Assembly: GCA_963969495.1 (NCBI GenBank)
Contig: OZ018324.1
Span: forward strand, 161,999,495 to 162,063,494
Direction of reading: 5' to 3'
Length of the DNA stretch: 64,000 nucleotides
DNA from: Ceratothoa steindachneri
Lineage: Eukaryota; Arthropoda; Malacostraca; Isopoda; Cymothoidae
The number at the start of each line of letters is the position of its first letter. The stretch's first letter is position 1. Made by a program: the position numbers and the translations under genes. A model generated the notes under the pieces. That model had not been told where the DNA came from, did not search any database, and was given only the letters and a program-made list of their open reading frames with translations. Shown here one piece after another: positions 1 to 11,341 of the stretch.

Positions 1-1355
1 GACAGGCCAGATTAAAGCTTTCGAAGTACTGGTATAAATTTTGAGATTTATCCTGGGTGTTTTTAGACAGAGTTCATATTTATGGTTTTCGTCAAGTATA
101 TTATGGGCTTTCCTGAAGTGCATTTATTAAGGTTTTCTAGAGAAATACGCTTTCCTGAAGTGCATTTATTAAGGTTTTCAAGAGAAATGCTTTTCCCCCC
201 TGAGCGCCTCGGAGTCTCCTTTCTTTGCCCCTCTGGCTGTACTGTATACACAACGAGGGAAGATTAACGATACATTCACCGATCTGGGCAAGCGAATGAA
301 TGAGTGGATAGAGGAATATGCTAAAGGTTTTCATCTTCTCAAGTAGCGTCACGCTAATGGAAATGGCTTCTCTCTCCAGCGAGGTGAGTTGGGCGTTGAA
401 GCCTATCATATTTTTGCGTGCACTGAAGTTATCTTGCATGCCGTTTCTCATTCCGTTCATTACGCAAGTAAGCCGCTTTGCTGCACTTTAAAGGAGTTTA
501 ACGCCGTTTTGTAACCATCGTAATCTATTCCAGGATGTAAAAGATGGGCAAGGAAGAACAGACCACATAAAAAAAATGGGGAGGAGGAAGGTTGATGAGA
601 AAAAAATGAAAAAATGATTTTAGATGAAAAGTAGTTCCTTGTAAATGCTGAATGCTGAATGCTTTAGTCACGCGTTGAATTATGAAACTTGATATTTTTT
701 TCATCTCAAACACTGCCATTACTAATGGAAATTCTTATTTATCCAAAGAACACAGTAATAGTTTTCCTTCTACAGGAGGCAAGTTCTCTCGATTCGATTG
801 TTTTTAGGAATGATTTAAATGACTCCTCATTTGTGCTTCGACTCTGTAGAAATGTGGTTCAGGGGCTTGAATGCACATTCTTAACCTCAACATTTGGAGT
901 GGGATAGAACAAATATTCACACATTTAAATAAGTTATTTAATATATATTCCTTCCTATAATGAATGGTGATCCTATAGGCAACGCATTTTGATGTGTGTT
1001 AACGAAAAAAAATCGAAAAATTGTAATACTAAAGAGTTTATTATATAATTTGTTGGCAAAAAGACAAAATTAGGTTGTAAATAAGTACAATATTATTTTA
1101 AATTAGCTTATCCACTGAGATTTGTTATCTAGAATGATCTGATATGTTGCATCGATAGTTTATTTAGGTAAGTTCATTTGCATGACCTCATTTAGCATCT
1201 GACTGTCATACTGCAACATTGTGCTATCAAAGATTAAAGAAAAGAGGTCTCAACTGATTTGACAAAAAAGATAACTAAGCACAACAAAGAGATAAAAACT
1301 ATGTAAGTATTTATACAGCCTTAAGTGTTACTTTAAGACTGTAGGTTGGATTGCT
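1..1355. other. Non-coding stretch, no gene recognised
   Basis: AT-rich sequence with only short open frames on either strand. Apart from the 42-bp tandem duplication at 107-190, I see no protein domain, RNA gene or terminal-repeat signature. Confidence 0.5.
107..190. repeat. 42-bp tandem duplication (two units)
   Basis: Units 107-148 and 149-190 are nearly identical, each beginning GCTTTCCTGAAGTGCATTTA. The period is 42 nt, so a minus-strand reading gives a 14-residue repeat. I regard that as a by-product of the period and not as a protein. Confidence 0.9.
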
Positions 1356-1871
1356 AACAAGGTCTGCACACCAAAAAAGTCGCGTGCTCTCACTTATTCT
1401 GATTTATGATCTTACGACAATCAAAATTTTAAATAACTCCGAGACTAACCTTGGGAGGACCTTGGAAATTCTACCATTCGAAAGTGAATGTAAAACAACA
1501 CAAGGGTTTCAAATTTGGTTAAAATCGGCTAAATAGTTATAATGTTATTGCCCAAACAAAATAATTTGTGGGCTAACCTTGGAAAAACTATATTATATTA
1601 TCCAAAAGAGAATGTAAAACAACACAAGTCTTTTAAATTTCGTTAGAATCAGCGGAATAGTTATGATGTTATTGTCATAACAAAATAATTCGCGGGCTAA
1701 TCTTGGGATGATTTAACAACTATACGAGTATCATTTAAAAGATAATGTAAAACAACATAAGGGTTTCAAATTTTGTTAGAATTGGCCGAATAGTTACAAT
1801 GTTATTACAAAAATAAAAGAAACTTTAACCGACTGACCAACTTAGTGAGATGTATAGTCGCCCGCGACTAA
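1356..1871 (+). mobile_element. Dispersed core-repeat element, copy A (three ~131-bp core units); Helentron/pearl-like candidate
   Basis: A left flank starting AACAAGGTCTGC is followed by three imperfect ~131-bp units. Each unit contains the order AAAACAACA, then GGGTTTCAAATTT, then a TTAGAAT-type block, AATAGTTA and AATGTTATT, ending near GGGCTAA-CTTGG. A right flank AGTGAGATGTA follows and ends in a perfect 7-bp hairpin TAGTCGC-CC-GCGACTA that runs into CTAA. The same flanks and units occur inverted at 38219-38601 with two units. Unique flanks around a variable number of core units are the layout of pearl/HINE-type non-autonomous Helitrons. A 3' hairpin next to CTRR agrees with that, but no Rep/helicase or 5' TC end was identified, so the class is inferred while the repeat itself is directly visible. 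Confidence 0.65.
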
Positions 1872-2508
1872 AAAGGGATGACCTCCAGGACCTCTCCAAA
1901 CCTTCTTCACAGTGGAGCTTCGTTGAAAATATCTTAACAAGCTCGTCGACGGATGTTGGGAGCGGTACCAAGAACCCTATTATACATATAACTGGAAGAC
2001 AATCTGAGTACGGCTGGGGCATCATTTACGAAAAGCATAATTAGTAATTTGTCAATAGACAAGTTTCAGATCTTGATTGCCATGGAAGACTTCTTCTTTT
2101 CGATGAAAGCTTACTTGTTAACACGACGCTACTTTGCTCAGGAGCAAATAGAGAAGCCAGTCCATCATTGAACTCTTTGTACGGAATGCATCTCGCCATG
2201 TTTCGCGCCCTCGTAGAGCTGCTTATGATTGGAAGAATATGATCTGGCTATTTTCTGTTAACGTGAATGGTACACTTCATATGGAAGGTAGGATACCGAC
2301 GCGACGTGAGAATAGCCTGCTCTACGGGAAGTAGAGTTGAATATCTGGTTGATGTGATAAACGATTTCAAAAGAAACATCAACTCTGGTAACGTTGAGGA
2401 TGTAGGATTATCTAATGTTCAAGGCAATGATCCGAAGCGCATGGCAAAAGCAACACGTAAGTGGTTCTTTTAAAGGAATATTAATGGCCAAGTCAATACC
2501 TTGACTTG
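1872..2508. other. Non-coding stretch
   Basis: Short open frames in both directions with no recognisable motif. This is the sequence immediately 5' of the full-length I-type LINE. Its last bases belong to the LINE's target-site duplication. Confidence 0.4.
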
Positions 2509-2519
2509 AATTTGATCGA
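2509..2519. repeat. 5' target-site duplication of the I-type LINE
   Basis: AATTTGATCGA here matches AATCTGATCGA at 8691-8701 (10 of 11 bases), directly bordering the GC-rich 5' end and the A-rich 3' tail of the element between them. Confidence 0.75.
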
Positions 2520-3041
2520 CCCGGTAAGGGGCGCGGCGATTTTTCATCCTGACCGCCGTGCTAACGGGACTCAGCACCCCGTCTGACCCTAGCTTAGCCT
2601 CTGCTCCTTCTTTCAGACAGCCTGTATTTCTCCCCTACTTCGTCGCTATTCATACAACCTCTCCCACAACTTTCTCTTGTCGGCCTCTAATTTCACAGGG
2701 TAGTTGCTGACCTTCTTCTCAACCAACCGTCGCGGATCAGGGGGGAGGGGACAATGTTCCCTAACCCCTGAGCTCCGGTCCAGGATGTTTTTTTTTAACA
2801 ACCTGCTTCATTTTCACCCATACCTTCCTCGCATCCCTTTTCCTTTCCTCTTCACACTCTATCAATTTTACGCCGTGTCCAAGGTGGAGCCACCATGCCG
2901 ATGAACTGCCAGGCCACCAGGCGGGAGGGGTGGTCCCAAATGGCGGCACCTGGCTCTGCCAGGCCCTTACGCACCCCTTGCAGTGCGGGCTACTGCGATG
3001 GGTGATGAGCTATTGCTTCCCGTAGAAAATCTAGGGTCACG

Positions 3042-4771
3042 ATGCCCAATGATGAGAAAAATAAAAATCTCCCATTAATTTTCCATTCTACCTCGACGGA
3101 GCTGCCCTGGGGCAGATCCAAAGAAAAAATGGAGGTCCCTCCGCCCTCTGCTTGCGCAGGGGCCCCTTCAAACTTATCTAACCGGAGAGGAAGCTTACTC
3201 CTCTCGTACGCCTACGGGTGTAGGGGACTCCCCCTCACCCCTTTCTCTGGAGGTGCTTTCGGGCACCTCCCTGTTTCCAGCAGCATTCCTCTCTTTTCTT
3301 TTAAAGGGGACTGTCAAGAAAGCTAGCAGGCAGCCCATAGCTTGCCGCTCCCCATTAAAGCGGCTCGATGGGCAAACCCCCGTAGGGGGGAGAGTAAAGC
3401 CAGGCCCCTTCGGTCGCTTCCCTCAAAAGACCTGCTGGCAAGAATATTGAACCTTGCTGGTGTCAAGGCCTGTGCCTCCCCACACCTGACTAGTGACAAT
3501 GATGCCAACGGGACCTGCGATGCCTTGGGAGGGAGGCAACTGGAGACTCCCCACCCTGAGATAGACATGGTCCCTGAGGCAACACAGCCTCAGACGGTAG
3601 GGCCTTCCATAGGGGGGAATCTGGGCTTGGCGCCAAGCACCGAACCCGAATCCTCCCCTATGCAAGGTCCTCCTCAAACAGCTGGGGTTTCCGAGGCAGT
3701 ACAAGGAAGGGAGGGATCTTCTCTGACCAATGCCCCTACAACTGCCAGGACCTTCTCCATTTTGGATAGGACCTGACTGAGGCCGGTCCATCTGGCCTGG
3801 GGGCTCCTGCCGGTGGAGGGGAGACGCGGGTTCATTCCCCGCCCTCCTCTCCTAAAAATAAAAAAATAAGAAAAAGACTAAGAAGACTCGGGGCTCCTTT
3901 CCATCCGCGGGGGCTGCTGGGACAGATGAGTCTGCTGATAGGGTAAGCGACCAAGCCAAGATCGGCACATCCGGCCCCTCTACCCTCCCAGGTGCGGAGC
4001 CCCCGATTGAGACTAAAAGTGCGCAGGGAGGAGCGTCGATAACATCGCGGCCTCTCATTCAGAGGTTACCTGGCGTTTTCGAAGCCGCTGGCTTCGAACG
4101 CTTCCTCATTATTCGCTCCACTGATGGCAGCATGTTGGCCAAGGGTAACATGATCCATCAGAGGAGAACATTAGCTAGTGTAATTGGTAGAGAGCAGAAG
4201 GTGACCCGTTTCTCGAAACGGAGCCTTCTGCCGAATGCGGCAGATCGCTCCGAGGCGGCCAAGATAAGTGTTCTTCGGACACTTGATGGCACCCCAGGGA
4301 GTGTGACGCCGCACTCTATCATGAACTTTGTGAAATGAGTAGTTTATGCGGGAGAACTTGTTGACTACTTCATAGAGGACATCCCTTAAAGCTGGCTGAC
4401 CATGGGGCGGTCAAGGTGGAACGTGCGATGAGAAAACAGGGAGGGGCCTCGAGACCCACCCCTACACTCTTTGTCACCTTCGAATGTGACAAGCTCCCTG
4501 AGTTAATGCGTGCCGGTTTGTACCGCTACCGCGTAAAGGCATGAGTGCCACTGCCGTGGCGGTGCTATTACTGTCCCCGCTTTGGCCATACGAATCGTTC
4601 TTGTAGACGTGCAAAGTCGGGGTCACCCGAAGTCTGTGTAAATTGCTCCAAGGCCCCACACGATAAGTCTAAATCGTGTCTGGCCAAGTGTGTCAATTGC
4701 GGAGAGCCGCACCCCGTTTCTCCAAAGCAATGTGGTGCATATCTTCTTGAGAAAGAAATCCTGGCCTTTTA
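3042..4771 (+). pseudogene. LINE ORF1 (gag-like, three zinc knuckles), broken
   Basis: The start at 3042 is the first ATG of a frame that continues, through stops and shifts, into a Pro/Ser/Gly-rich N-terminal half (to about 3776). An RRM/gag-like block follows near 4080-4335 (FERFLIIRSTDGS). Three Cys/His knuckles come at about 4558-4735: CYYCPRFGHTNRSC, CVNCSKAPHDKSKSC and CVNCGEPHPVSPKQC. The first fits C-x2-C-x4-H-x4-C and the other two are the looser variants usual in I and jockey ORF1 proteins. In the family, ORF1 binds the element's RNA to form the ribonucleoprotein. A stop at about 4770 ends it just before the endonuclease. At least three stops and several frame changes make it a pseudogene. 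Confidence 0.85.
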
Positions 4772-4880
4772 GGCCCAAGATCGACTCTCCTTCCACGAGA
4801 TTAAGGAATTGGTCCTGGCGCCCCCTGCTCTGCCTGGGACGTCCTATGCCTCAATAGGTACAAAGGCACCCTCTGCTCCT

Positions 4881-4950
4881 AGCCCATCCAGGCCCATCCA
4901 GGCCCATCCAGGCCCATCCAGGCCCATCCAGGCCCATCCAGGCCCATCTA
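4881..4950. repeat. 10-bp minisatellite (seven units) between ORF1 and ORF2
   Basis: Seven near-perfect copies of AGGCCCATCC lie back to back inside the LINE, just upstream of the endonuclease start. Expansion probably happened after insertion; the sequence shows only that the array lies within the element. Confidence 0.95.
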
Positions 4951-4967
4951 GGCAATTCCATTGAAGG

Positions 4968-5651
4968 ACTATGCTCTCCAATGGAATTGCCATGGAATCC
5001 GGGCTAACTGGGAGGCGCTGCGGAGGCTCGTCTCGTCTCGTCTCGTCTCGTCTCGTCTCGTCTCGTCTCGTCTCGTCGCGTTCCCCGTTAGCCATTTTTC
5101 TGCAGGAGACGATGCTAGGCGCGTGACCCCTGCCCGCCCTCCCAGGGTAAAAGAGTTTTGCGACGCCACCACCACGAGATGAAGGCCGGGCTAGGGGATG
5201 CGCGGTTTACACCTCCTTTCAGGCAGTGGCTGTGCCGCTTCACCTGGATAGAAGGTATACAATCATTTCTGCGTACATTCCACCGTCAGTTGACTTTGAC
5301 GCGGGGGACTTCCGCCGCGTCGTGGCACGGTTTCCGATGCCCTTTCTCTTGCTTGGAGATCTGAACGGCAGGCATCCTCTCTGGGGAGATTACTCAATAA
5401 ATCCTAGTGGAAAAGTCATTGCAGATCTAATCGAAGAGCTTGCAATAGGTGTCCTAACTGTTGATGAGTTTACGCATCACGGCCCCAAAACTACTTCATT
5501 TTCTTGCCTTGATCTATCTTTGTGCTCTTCCGATGCACAGCCTGATTTTGATTGGAGGGTGGTTGATGACCTCCATGGTATGATCACTTTCCAATTCAAA
5601 TATCATTTTCAGGGCAACTGCCGCCTGAGAGCCCACCTCGGTGGTGCTTAG
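4968..5651 (+). pseudogene. LINE ORF2: apurinic-type endonuclease domain, broken
   Basis: The domain begins with LQWNCHGIRANWEALRRLV (about 4973-5030), the usual N-terminal strand of LINE endonucleases. It is interrupted by a pentanucleotide array and frame changes. It resumes at 5226 with a long open stretch holding ISAYIPP, the core motif GDLNGRHPLWGD (about 5357-5392) and SCLDLSLCSSD (about 5503-5535), matching the family's GDFNAH and S-x-IDL motifs. In life this domain nicks target DNA to prime reverse transcription. The sequence then runs on, in other frames, toward the RT linker. The array and the stops rule out a working protein. Confidence 0.85.
5027..5077. repeat. (CTCGT)n pentanucleotide array inside the endonuclease
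   Basis: About ten tandem CTCGT units. They translate on the coding strand to a Ser-Arg-Leu-Val pattern inserted right after the first endonuclease strand, so the array splits the domain. Confidence 0.95.
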
Positions 5652-5779
5652 CGCGGGCGCGGTGGCCTGCATTTCAGGAAATGACTGATTTTTTTATCTC
5701 AGTCGAGAAGTTTAGGTTGGTAGATGAAGCCGTTGAGTTCTTCTCCTCAACCTCATCGCCGCGGGCCTGACTAATATTC

Positions 5780-7180
5780 CCAAAACGGCTGTCCCTTTTG
5801 AACGCCGACCACTCCGATGGTGGTTGGCCGAGTGTGAGGCGGCCCTCAAACAGAAGCGTTATGCCTACATGCGCTATAAGCGCCGCCCGAACGATTTCAC
5901 TGTGGGTGAATTTCGTCAGGCTAGGGCTAGGTTCCGGTATATTTCGAAGCACGCCCGCTGCTCTTCTTGGAGGGCATACGTGTCTTCACTTAACGGGAAA
6001 ACCTCTCTTGCAGAGGTGTGGAAGGGAGTCAAAAGGATTCGGGACAAGTTCTCGCAGGACCCACCTCTCATTCTCCAGGAGAATGGGACCGCAATCTCAG
6101 ACCTTGCGTCCGTGGCATAATCCCTCGTGACCGCCTTCTTCGCATTCTCTAGCCGGGATGGTGCTCCGCCAACATTCAATGCACGTCGTAATGTCGCGGA
6201 AGGCCACCGGCTGGACTCAACTTTGAGAGGTGAAGAACCATTCAACGAGAGGTTTACTGAGTGAGTTGCGCTCCGCTCTTGCTTCGTACGCGGACACCGC
6301 CTATGGTCAGGCCGATGTCCGTACGCCATGCTTCGACACGTGGGTGAGCGAGGCATGGCCTCTTTTAAATTTGTTCAACATGATGTTGGTGGAGGGTCTC
6401 CTCCAAGATTCCTGGCAAATCGCTACGGCGCTCGCCTTTCGCAAACCGGGGAGAGATCACACTACTCCAGGCCGGTTTACGCCCAATCTCTCTAACTTCT
6501 TGCGTGTGCAAGTTGATGCAGAAATTGGAAAATGTTAGATTAGCCTTTTTCCTGGACAGCGGGGGCCATCTGTCTACTGCCCAGTGTGGCTTCCGCAAGT
6601 TCCACTCCACGTCAGATGCTCTGCTCTGACTGGAAATGGCTGTCTGCGAGGCCTTCCTTCGTAGAAAGCACTACGCCACGATTTTTTTCGATCTGGAGAA
6701 GGCGTATGATACCGCATGGCGATACGGTATCATGAAGACTTTTTTTTAAATTTTTGCGAGATCGTAGATTCCGCCTACGGGGAAGGGGAGCCCTCTCCGG
6801 CTAAAAGAAGCAGGAAGAAGGTGTCCCACGGGGAGGCGCGGCCCAGATGCTAACTCTGGAGCGTTGACTCCAACAGGCATTGAACCGCGTCTCTCACTAT
6901 GCCGAAGCGCACAGGTTTCGCTTTTCTTTGGCCAAGACTAAGGTGGTGCATTTCTGCCGCCATCCACGGCTCTACCCCGACCCAGATATGATTCTTAATG
7001 GGGTGCGCCTGGATGTGGTTGAATCGCACAGTTTCCTTGGTCTTGTATTCGACCGACGCCTCACCTGGGAGGCTCATATTCGCAGCCCTAGGGTCTCTTG
7101 TACCCGCGAATATGGATATTTACCGTTCCGTGATGTTCAGCGCTTGGGGCGCTGATAGGGCTACTGCCCGACTTTTTTAT
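5780..7180 (+). pseudogene. LINE ORF2: RT linker and reverse transcriptase, catalytic segment lost
   Basis: A linker frame from 5824 (WWLAECEAALKQKRYAYMRY) leads into RT blocks. ALAFRKPGRDH near 6430-6465 and FRPISL-like remnants come first, then CGFRKFHSTSDALL near 6587-6628, then FFDLEKAYDTAWRYGIMKTF near 6688-6745, which carries the first catalytic Asp. The sequence then jumps to NRVSHYAEAHRFRFSLAKTK (about 6883) and FLGLVFDRRLTWEAHI (about 7033), which follow the xxDD box in the family. The palm segment with the xxDD box, expected between about 6770 and 6850, is absent and replaced by unrelated GC-rich sequence. The gene is therefore irreparably broken at its active site. Confidence 0.85.
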
Positions 7181-7619
7181 TGATCCTTTTTTCGTTTGAA
7201 GCTCGACTACGGATGTGAGTTTTATGCATCCGCAGCCGAAAGTTTATTGCGGGAGGGGGACTCGATCCACCCCACCGGCCTTCGCCTTGCGACCGTTGCC
7301 TTCCGCACTTCCCCAATTGAGAGCCTGTTGGTCGATGCTGGGGAGATGCCACTCGCTCTGCACCGCGTGCATTGCATCACTCGCCTGTATAAGCGAACTC
7401 GGCGCCTTCCTCAGTCGTCAACAGCTCTTACTGCATCAGCAGCTGATTTTGACGGTGCCTATGCCGCTGAAAGACGCCAGTCATACGCTTAGCCGTTTGG
7501 ATTTAGTGCCAGGAAACTCCTTTGAGAGCTAGGTATAGCTCTCGAGCCGGTAGTGCCTCTGGTTCTGCCTAGGATGCCACCCTGGACGGTCCCACATTTG
7601 GCTATTTGTCGCCACGCCT

Positions 7620-8385
7620 CTGCTCCCAAAGCTTGTACAGCGCTGGAGTATTGCGTTCGACCTCCTTGGAGCACACTTCGTGTCACGCTGGAACCGTGCC
7701 AGTGTATACGCATGGCTCCAAGTCCCAAGAGGGGGTTGGCTTCCATGCCAACCCCCTCTGCCAGGCGCTGCGTCTGTCTTCTAGGCAGAGCTGGTGGCAA
7801 TACACCCCTCGGTGTGGGAGATTACGTGACATGCCTGGTTCGGAGACCGGATTGTGGTCTATAGCGACTCACAAAGCGCCCTGAGTGCTCTCAGGGCATT
7901 GAAATCTCCGCATCCCCTGGTTCGCTATATTCGTGACGCCACAGTTTTAGAGTCCTGGGCGGATGTCGAGATTATCTTTTGCTGGGTTCCTGGACATGTA
8001 GGAATTGCGGGGAACGAGGGCGCCAAAGAGTCCGCGAGAACTCTGTGACCGGACCAGCGTTTCGCTCTTCCTCACACCGACTACATGGCAGGAATACGGG
8101 CAGCTCTTCAGACTGCTTGGCAAAGAAGATGGGAGACGGTTGAATGGAACTTAAAATTGCTGGCCATTGCGCCACAACTGTTTCCATGGACCTAACCCCT
8201 CCAATGCCGCGACAGCTTCAGGTCGCTTTCTGTCGTCTCCGAATCGGACACACTCGTGTGACGCATCGCCTGCGTCGTCCCCCAGACTGTTCGGCACATT
8301 CTTGTCGAATGTCCCAGTCTGAGTGATCTTCGCGCACATTACCTGTCCCAGTACCGGGATGGGCGGGGTCGCTACCGCCTGTCCC
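7620..8385 (+). pseudogene. LINE ORF2: RNase H and C-terminal zinc motif, broken
   Basis: VYTHGSKSQEGVGF (about 7700-7741) matches the first RNase H strand, with His where the family has the metal-binding Asp. After frame changes, VYSDSQSALSALRAL (about 7857-7902) carries a later Asp-containing strand. FCWVPGHVGIAGNEGA (about 7978-8025) is the usual C-terminal RNase H motif. Beyond it, QTVRHILVECPSLSDLRAHY (about 8284-8343) is the Cys/His tail of I- and R1-type LINEs. The enzyme would degrade RNA of the RNA-DNA hybrid. Multiple stops and shifts break it. The copy at 25.1-28.8 kb lacks this domain entirely. Confidence 0.85.
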
Positions 8386-8690
8386 TTGTACTCGGGACGA
8401 TGCATTTAACCATGCATTTATTTAACCATGTTTTATTGCTGGTGTTTTTTTCCCTTCTAGGTCGCACGCTCCTGCGCTGGTGGGATCTCCCACCGACGCA
8501 GGGGCTTGCTTACTACTCGTTTCCTTTTCCCTTTTTTAATTTTTGGTTTTGTGTTTGGGTTGTTTTTTTGTTTTTTTTTCTGTGTTATTGAATTCGATTT
8601 TAAAGTAGCCTAGTACTAGGCAGTTTTTAATACGGCGACTAATCCCCAAGTAGGCAGTCGCCAGATGACTCTTTAAAAAAAAGAAAAAAG

Positions 8691-8701
8691 AATCTGATCG
8701 A
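8691..8701. repeat. 3' target-site duplication of the I-type LINE
   Basis: AATCTGATCGA follows the A-rich tail and pairs with 2509-2519, with one mismatch. Confidence 0.75.
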
Positions 8702-10398
8702 AAATTAGTGGCGAATATTCAAGGAAAATGTCCACAAGAGGAAACCTCTAAAACTTACAAAATTGAAGACTATTTGGGAGGAGTGGACAAATATTCGAAC
8801 ACACTGTAGCCAGGAATTGTTCAAGTCTTCTAATAAACTCCTGAGAGCCTGTTGGTTTGTTTGTATAATGTCATATACATTTAAAGTATATCTTTATTCT
8901 CTATCTTAAACTTTTAGTTAATAATATAAATGTATGATTACCCAAAATTATTGATGGAAATAATTTAAATAAAGTTTATTTAAGCTTCCAAATAATTGTT
9001 CACCTCACTCTATGTTTAACGACGTTTGCTACCTCATTACTTTTAACTCCCGTTCTTTTCCCTCTTCTTGTTATGTTTTTCTTCTTATGACGGTCAATTC
9101 TCCATTCTTTCCCTAGTAAGACGTACTGTCCTCTCGGCTCCCATGGTTTTTCCACTGAAACTTACATGTTACCTTTGTATTTGAATTTTGTTCTAGTTCA
9201 GTTTGATGCATCGGCCAATAGCTATAAAGGGCGTGGAATGCGGAGTGAGTTAGAGGTTAAATTTATTTACCTTCAAAAGGAATTACATGTGTTCTGCCTA
9301 GACGTGGGAGCCTTAATAATGCAGTTTGGCACCCAGGTGGCAGGGTACCTGTCGAGGAATAGGCCGAGGGATGGGTGGAGTATTCTCCAATCTCCTCTTT
9401 GAAGATTTGGTGCTTCAACGATTTACTACAACACGGAGATAGATGGCAATTCATTCCCCTCTAGATGCTGTGCAAGCTCTACTCCCGAGGGTTAAAAAAA
9501 ATCATCTTTTATACCCGAAACTTGGGAGAGGTTCACATGGCTCGGGAAGTAGATTTGATGTCAATCGCCATTCCTTAGGTGAGAGCTGCTTGATTATCTC
9601 CTCCATTTCGTTCTTTGTAAACTTTCGGAAACCACCGGAAGCCAAGATGGGCTCCCATCTATCGATAACCAGTCCGGGAGGAATGCGGTGGTTAGCTGAA
9701 ATGGCCGGCGGGTTTTTCTGGCGAAAGGCCACCAGACACCAGGCCGGAAGAAGAAGGTTTTATATCTCGTCCTGCCCGGAAGGGAATGGTTTGATATCTC
9801 GTCCTGCCTGGAAGGGAGGTGGGGAAACGTGAGAGCATTAGGCTATTTTCCTACAGTGACCCTTTGGAGGCGACGGCGAGGATGAAACGGGACTTTGAAC
9901 ACTGCCTGATACGGCCTCGAGAGATAGCCTACCAGTCAAGTATTCTGCAATCAAGAATGATCCTTCTACTCCGGTTCGCAGAGGAGCTCCACTAAAACAG
10001 ACATAGCCAAGATTGCCAGTAATAATGAATAATAAGTTTTCAGTTTTAGCCTTTGACAGGGATGATGATGGTTTCGAGGTTCGCCTTGTAGTAGCCTCTT
10101 TTATTAAGTGCCAACTGGACCACTTCTGCGGATTAAACCCACGCGGCGAGGAATATAATGCTATCCGAGATGTATAATTGAGTAGCTGGTTGATTCAGTA
10201 GACGATTTCACGAACCGATATACCCAAGACACAATATTATGTATTTAGGAACAAATGAATTTTTATCGACAAGGTCCGGTGAACTCCTGGGCATAAGGTA
10301 TGTTTTTTTATGGAAGTTTCATATATTAACAAATCTGTTAGCGTTCTCTTCCAGGAAAAGTAGAGCGCTTTATCTATCCATGGGGCGAGTATTAATAG
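8702..10398. other. Intergenic, nothing identified
   Basis: Mixed-composition sequence. A minus-strand open frame at 9502-9732 (76 codons) and plus-strand frames at 9166-9402 and 9443-9832 show no motif I recognise. 9780-10000 is somewhat GC-richer and could be a further transposon relic. Confidence 0.35.
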
Positions 10399-10400
10399 TA

Positions 10401-10424
10401 AGGTGGAATGGAGGAACACCGACC
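10401..10424. repeat. Terminal inverted repeat (3' end) of the pogo-like element
   Basis: AGGTGGAATGGAGGAACACC followed by GACC; pairs with 15683-15706. TA lies immediately outside. Confidence 0.8.
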
Positions 10425-11284
10425 TATTAGTAGAAAAACCTGCATAAAAATTCCATTTTGTACCTGAGCGAGTGCAAACTGTGCCTAAAACAAACTTCAC
10501 AACATGGCCGACCTATGGTATACTTATAAATCTTCAACTCAGAAAATAAGTTATTTTTGGTCGGTGTTCCTCTACCGCAGGAGAACACCGACCGGGGTGT
10601 GGGGGAACATCGACCCTTATTTTTGAAGCTCATAAAACAAACAACATTGTTTTTTTGGCCTGAAATCAACATATATGATAACCCTAGCCCCCCATATCAT
10701 TATTAAGTGATGAAGTGAAAGATAGCACATAAAAATGAACATTTAATTGACAAAACAAAATTAACTCTGGCAGACAAAAATCATTTTTGAATTTTTATGA
10801 AATTTTATGAATTATTAACAAATATTTGAACCAGAGGGAAGTTAAGACACCTTAAAGTATATTTGATCAACTTATAACCTAATTAAATACAGATAGGTGA
10901 AATTAAAGACAAAACTATATACAAATAAATACCTTAGCCTGTAGGCTACTACAGGCTCAGAAGTGCATGTTGAAAGTAATCAGAGGGTGGTACACCTTAA
11001 CCAGTTCGGCCTGCCTCTTGGTGGCACCTTTGGTGGTTACCAACACATCCTTACACTGTCCTTGCTCGACAGATGCTTTGTCCAAGATGGTAGGGATGGT
11101 AAAGGTGTCCTTGGAGATAGCTGACTTAATGCGGAGGAAAGACAAATTAAACTTCACATCCTTCATGATGGCCAAAACCTGAGCAACATAGCACACCAAT
11201 GTGCCCATGTTCCTTCCCTCTTTCAGCTTCGGCTCGGCAAGAACAAAGTCACCTCACCTGAAAAAGAATTGAAAACTGAGATAA

Positions 11285-11288
<4 letters not shown>

Positions 11289-11338
<50 letters not shown>
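11289..11338. repeat. (TA)25 microsatellite
   Basis: A pure TA run inside the pogo-like element, in what looks like an intron near the 3' end of its transposase gene. Confidence 0.97.

Positions 11339-11341
<3 letters not shown>

Larger units (their letters stand above)
2520..8690 (+). mobile_element. I-type LINE (ORF1-EN-RT-RNase H), copy 1, full length but dead
   Basis: A 6.17-kb element clearly richer in G+C than its surroundings. It begins CCCGGTAAGGGGCGCGG and ends in an A-rich tail (AAAAAAAAGAAAAAAG), with an 11-bp target-site duplication outside. In order it holds a 5' UTR, ORF1 with three CCHC knuckles, an AP-type endonuclease, a reverse transcriptase, a RNase H and a C-terminal Cys/His motif. 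That order, and the RNase H in particular, is known for the I group of non-LTR retrotransposons. All frames are broken by stops and frameshifts, and the catalytic RT segment is missing. Two relatives lie on the other strand (21.1-24.3 kb and 25.1-28.8 kb). The exact clade within the I group is not decided. Confidence 0.9.

Noticed and set aside
3826..3842. GCGGGTTCATTCCCCGC, looking like a tRNA T-arm
   Set aside because: The stem is perfect, but the conserved purine-A positions of the T-loop do not fit, and no acceptor, D or anticodon arm is found around it. It lies within LINE ORF1.
4844..5175. Minus-strand frames with GWAWMGLD or DETRR repeats
   Set aside because: Antisense translations of the 10-bp and CTCGT arrays inside the I-type LINE.
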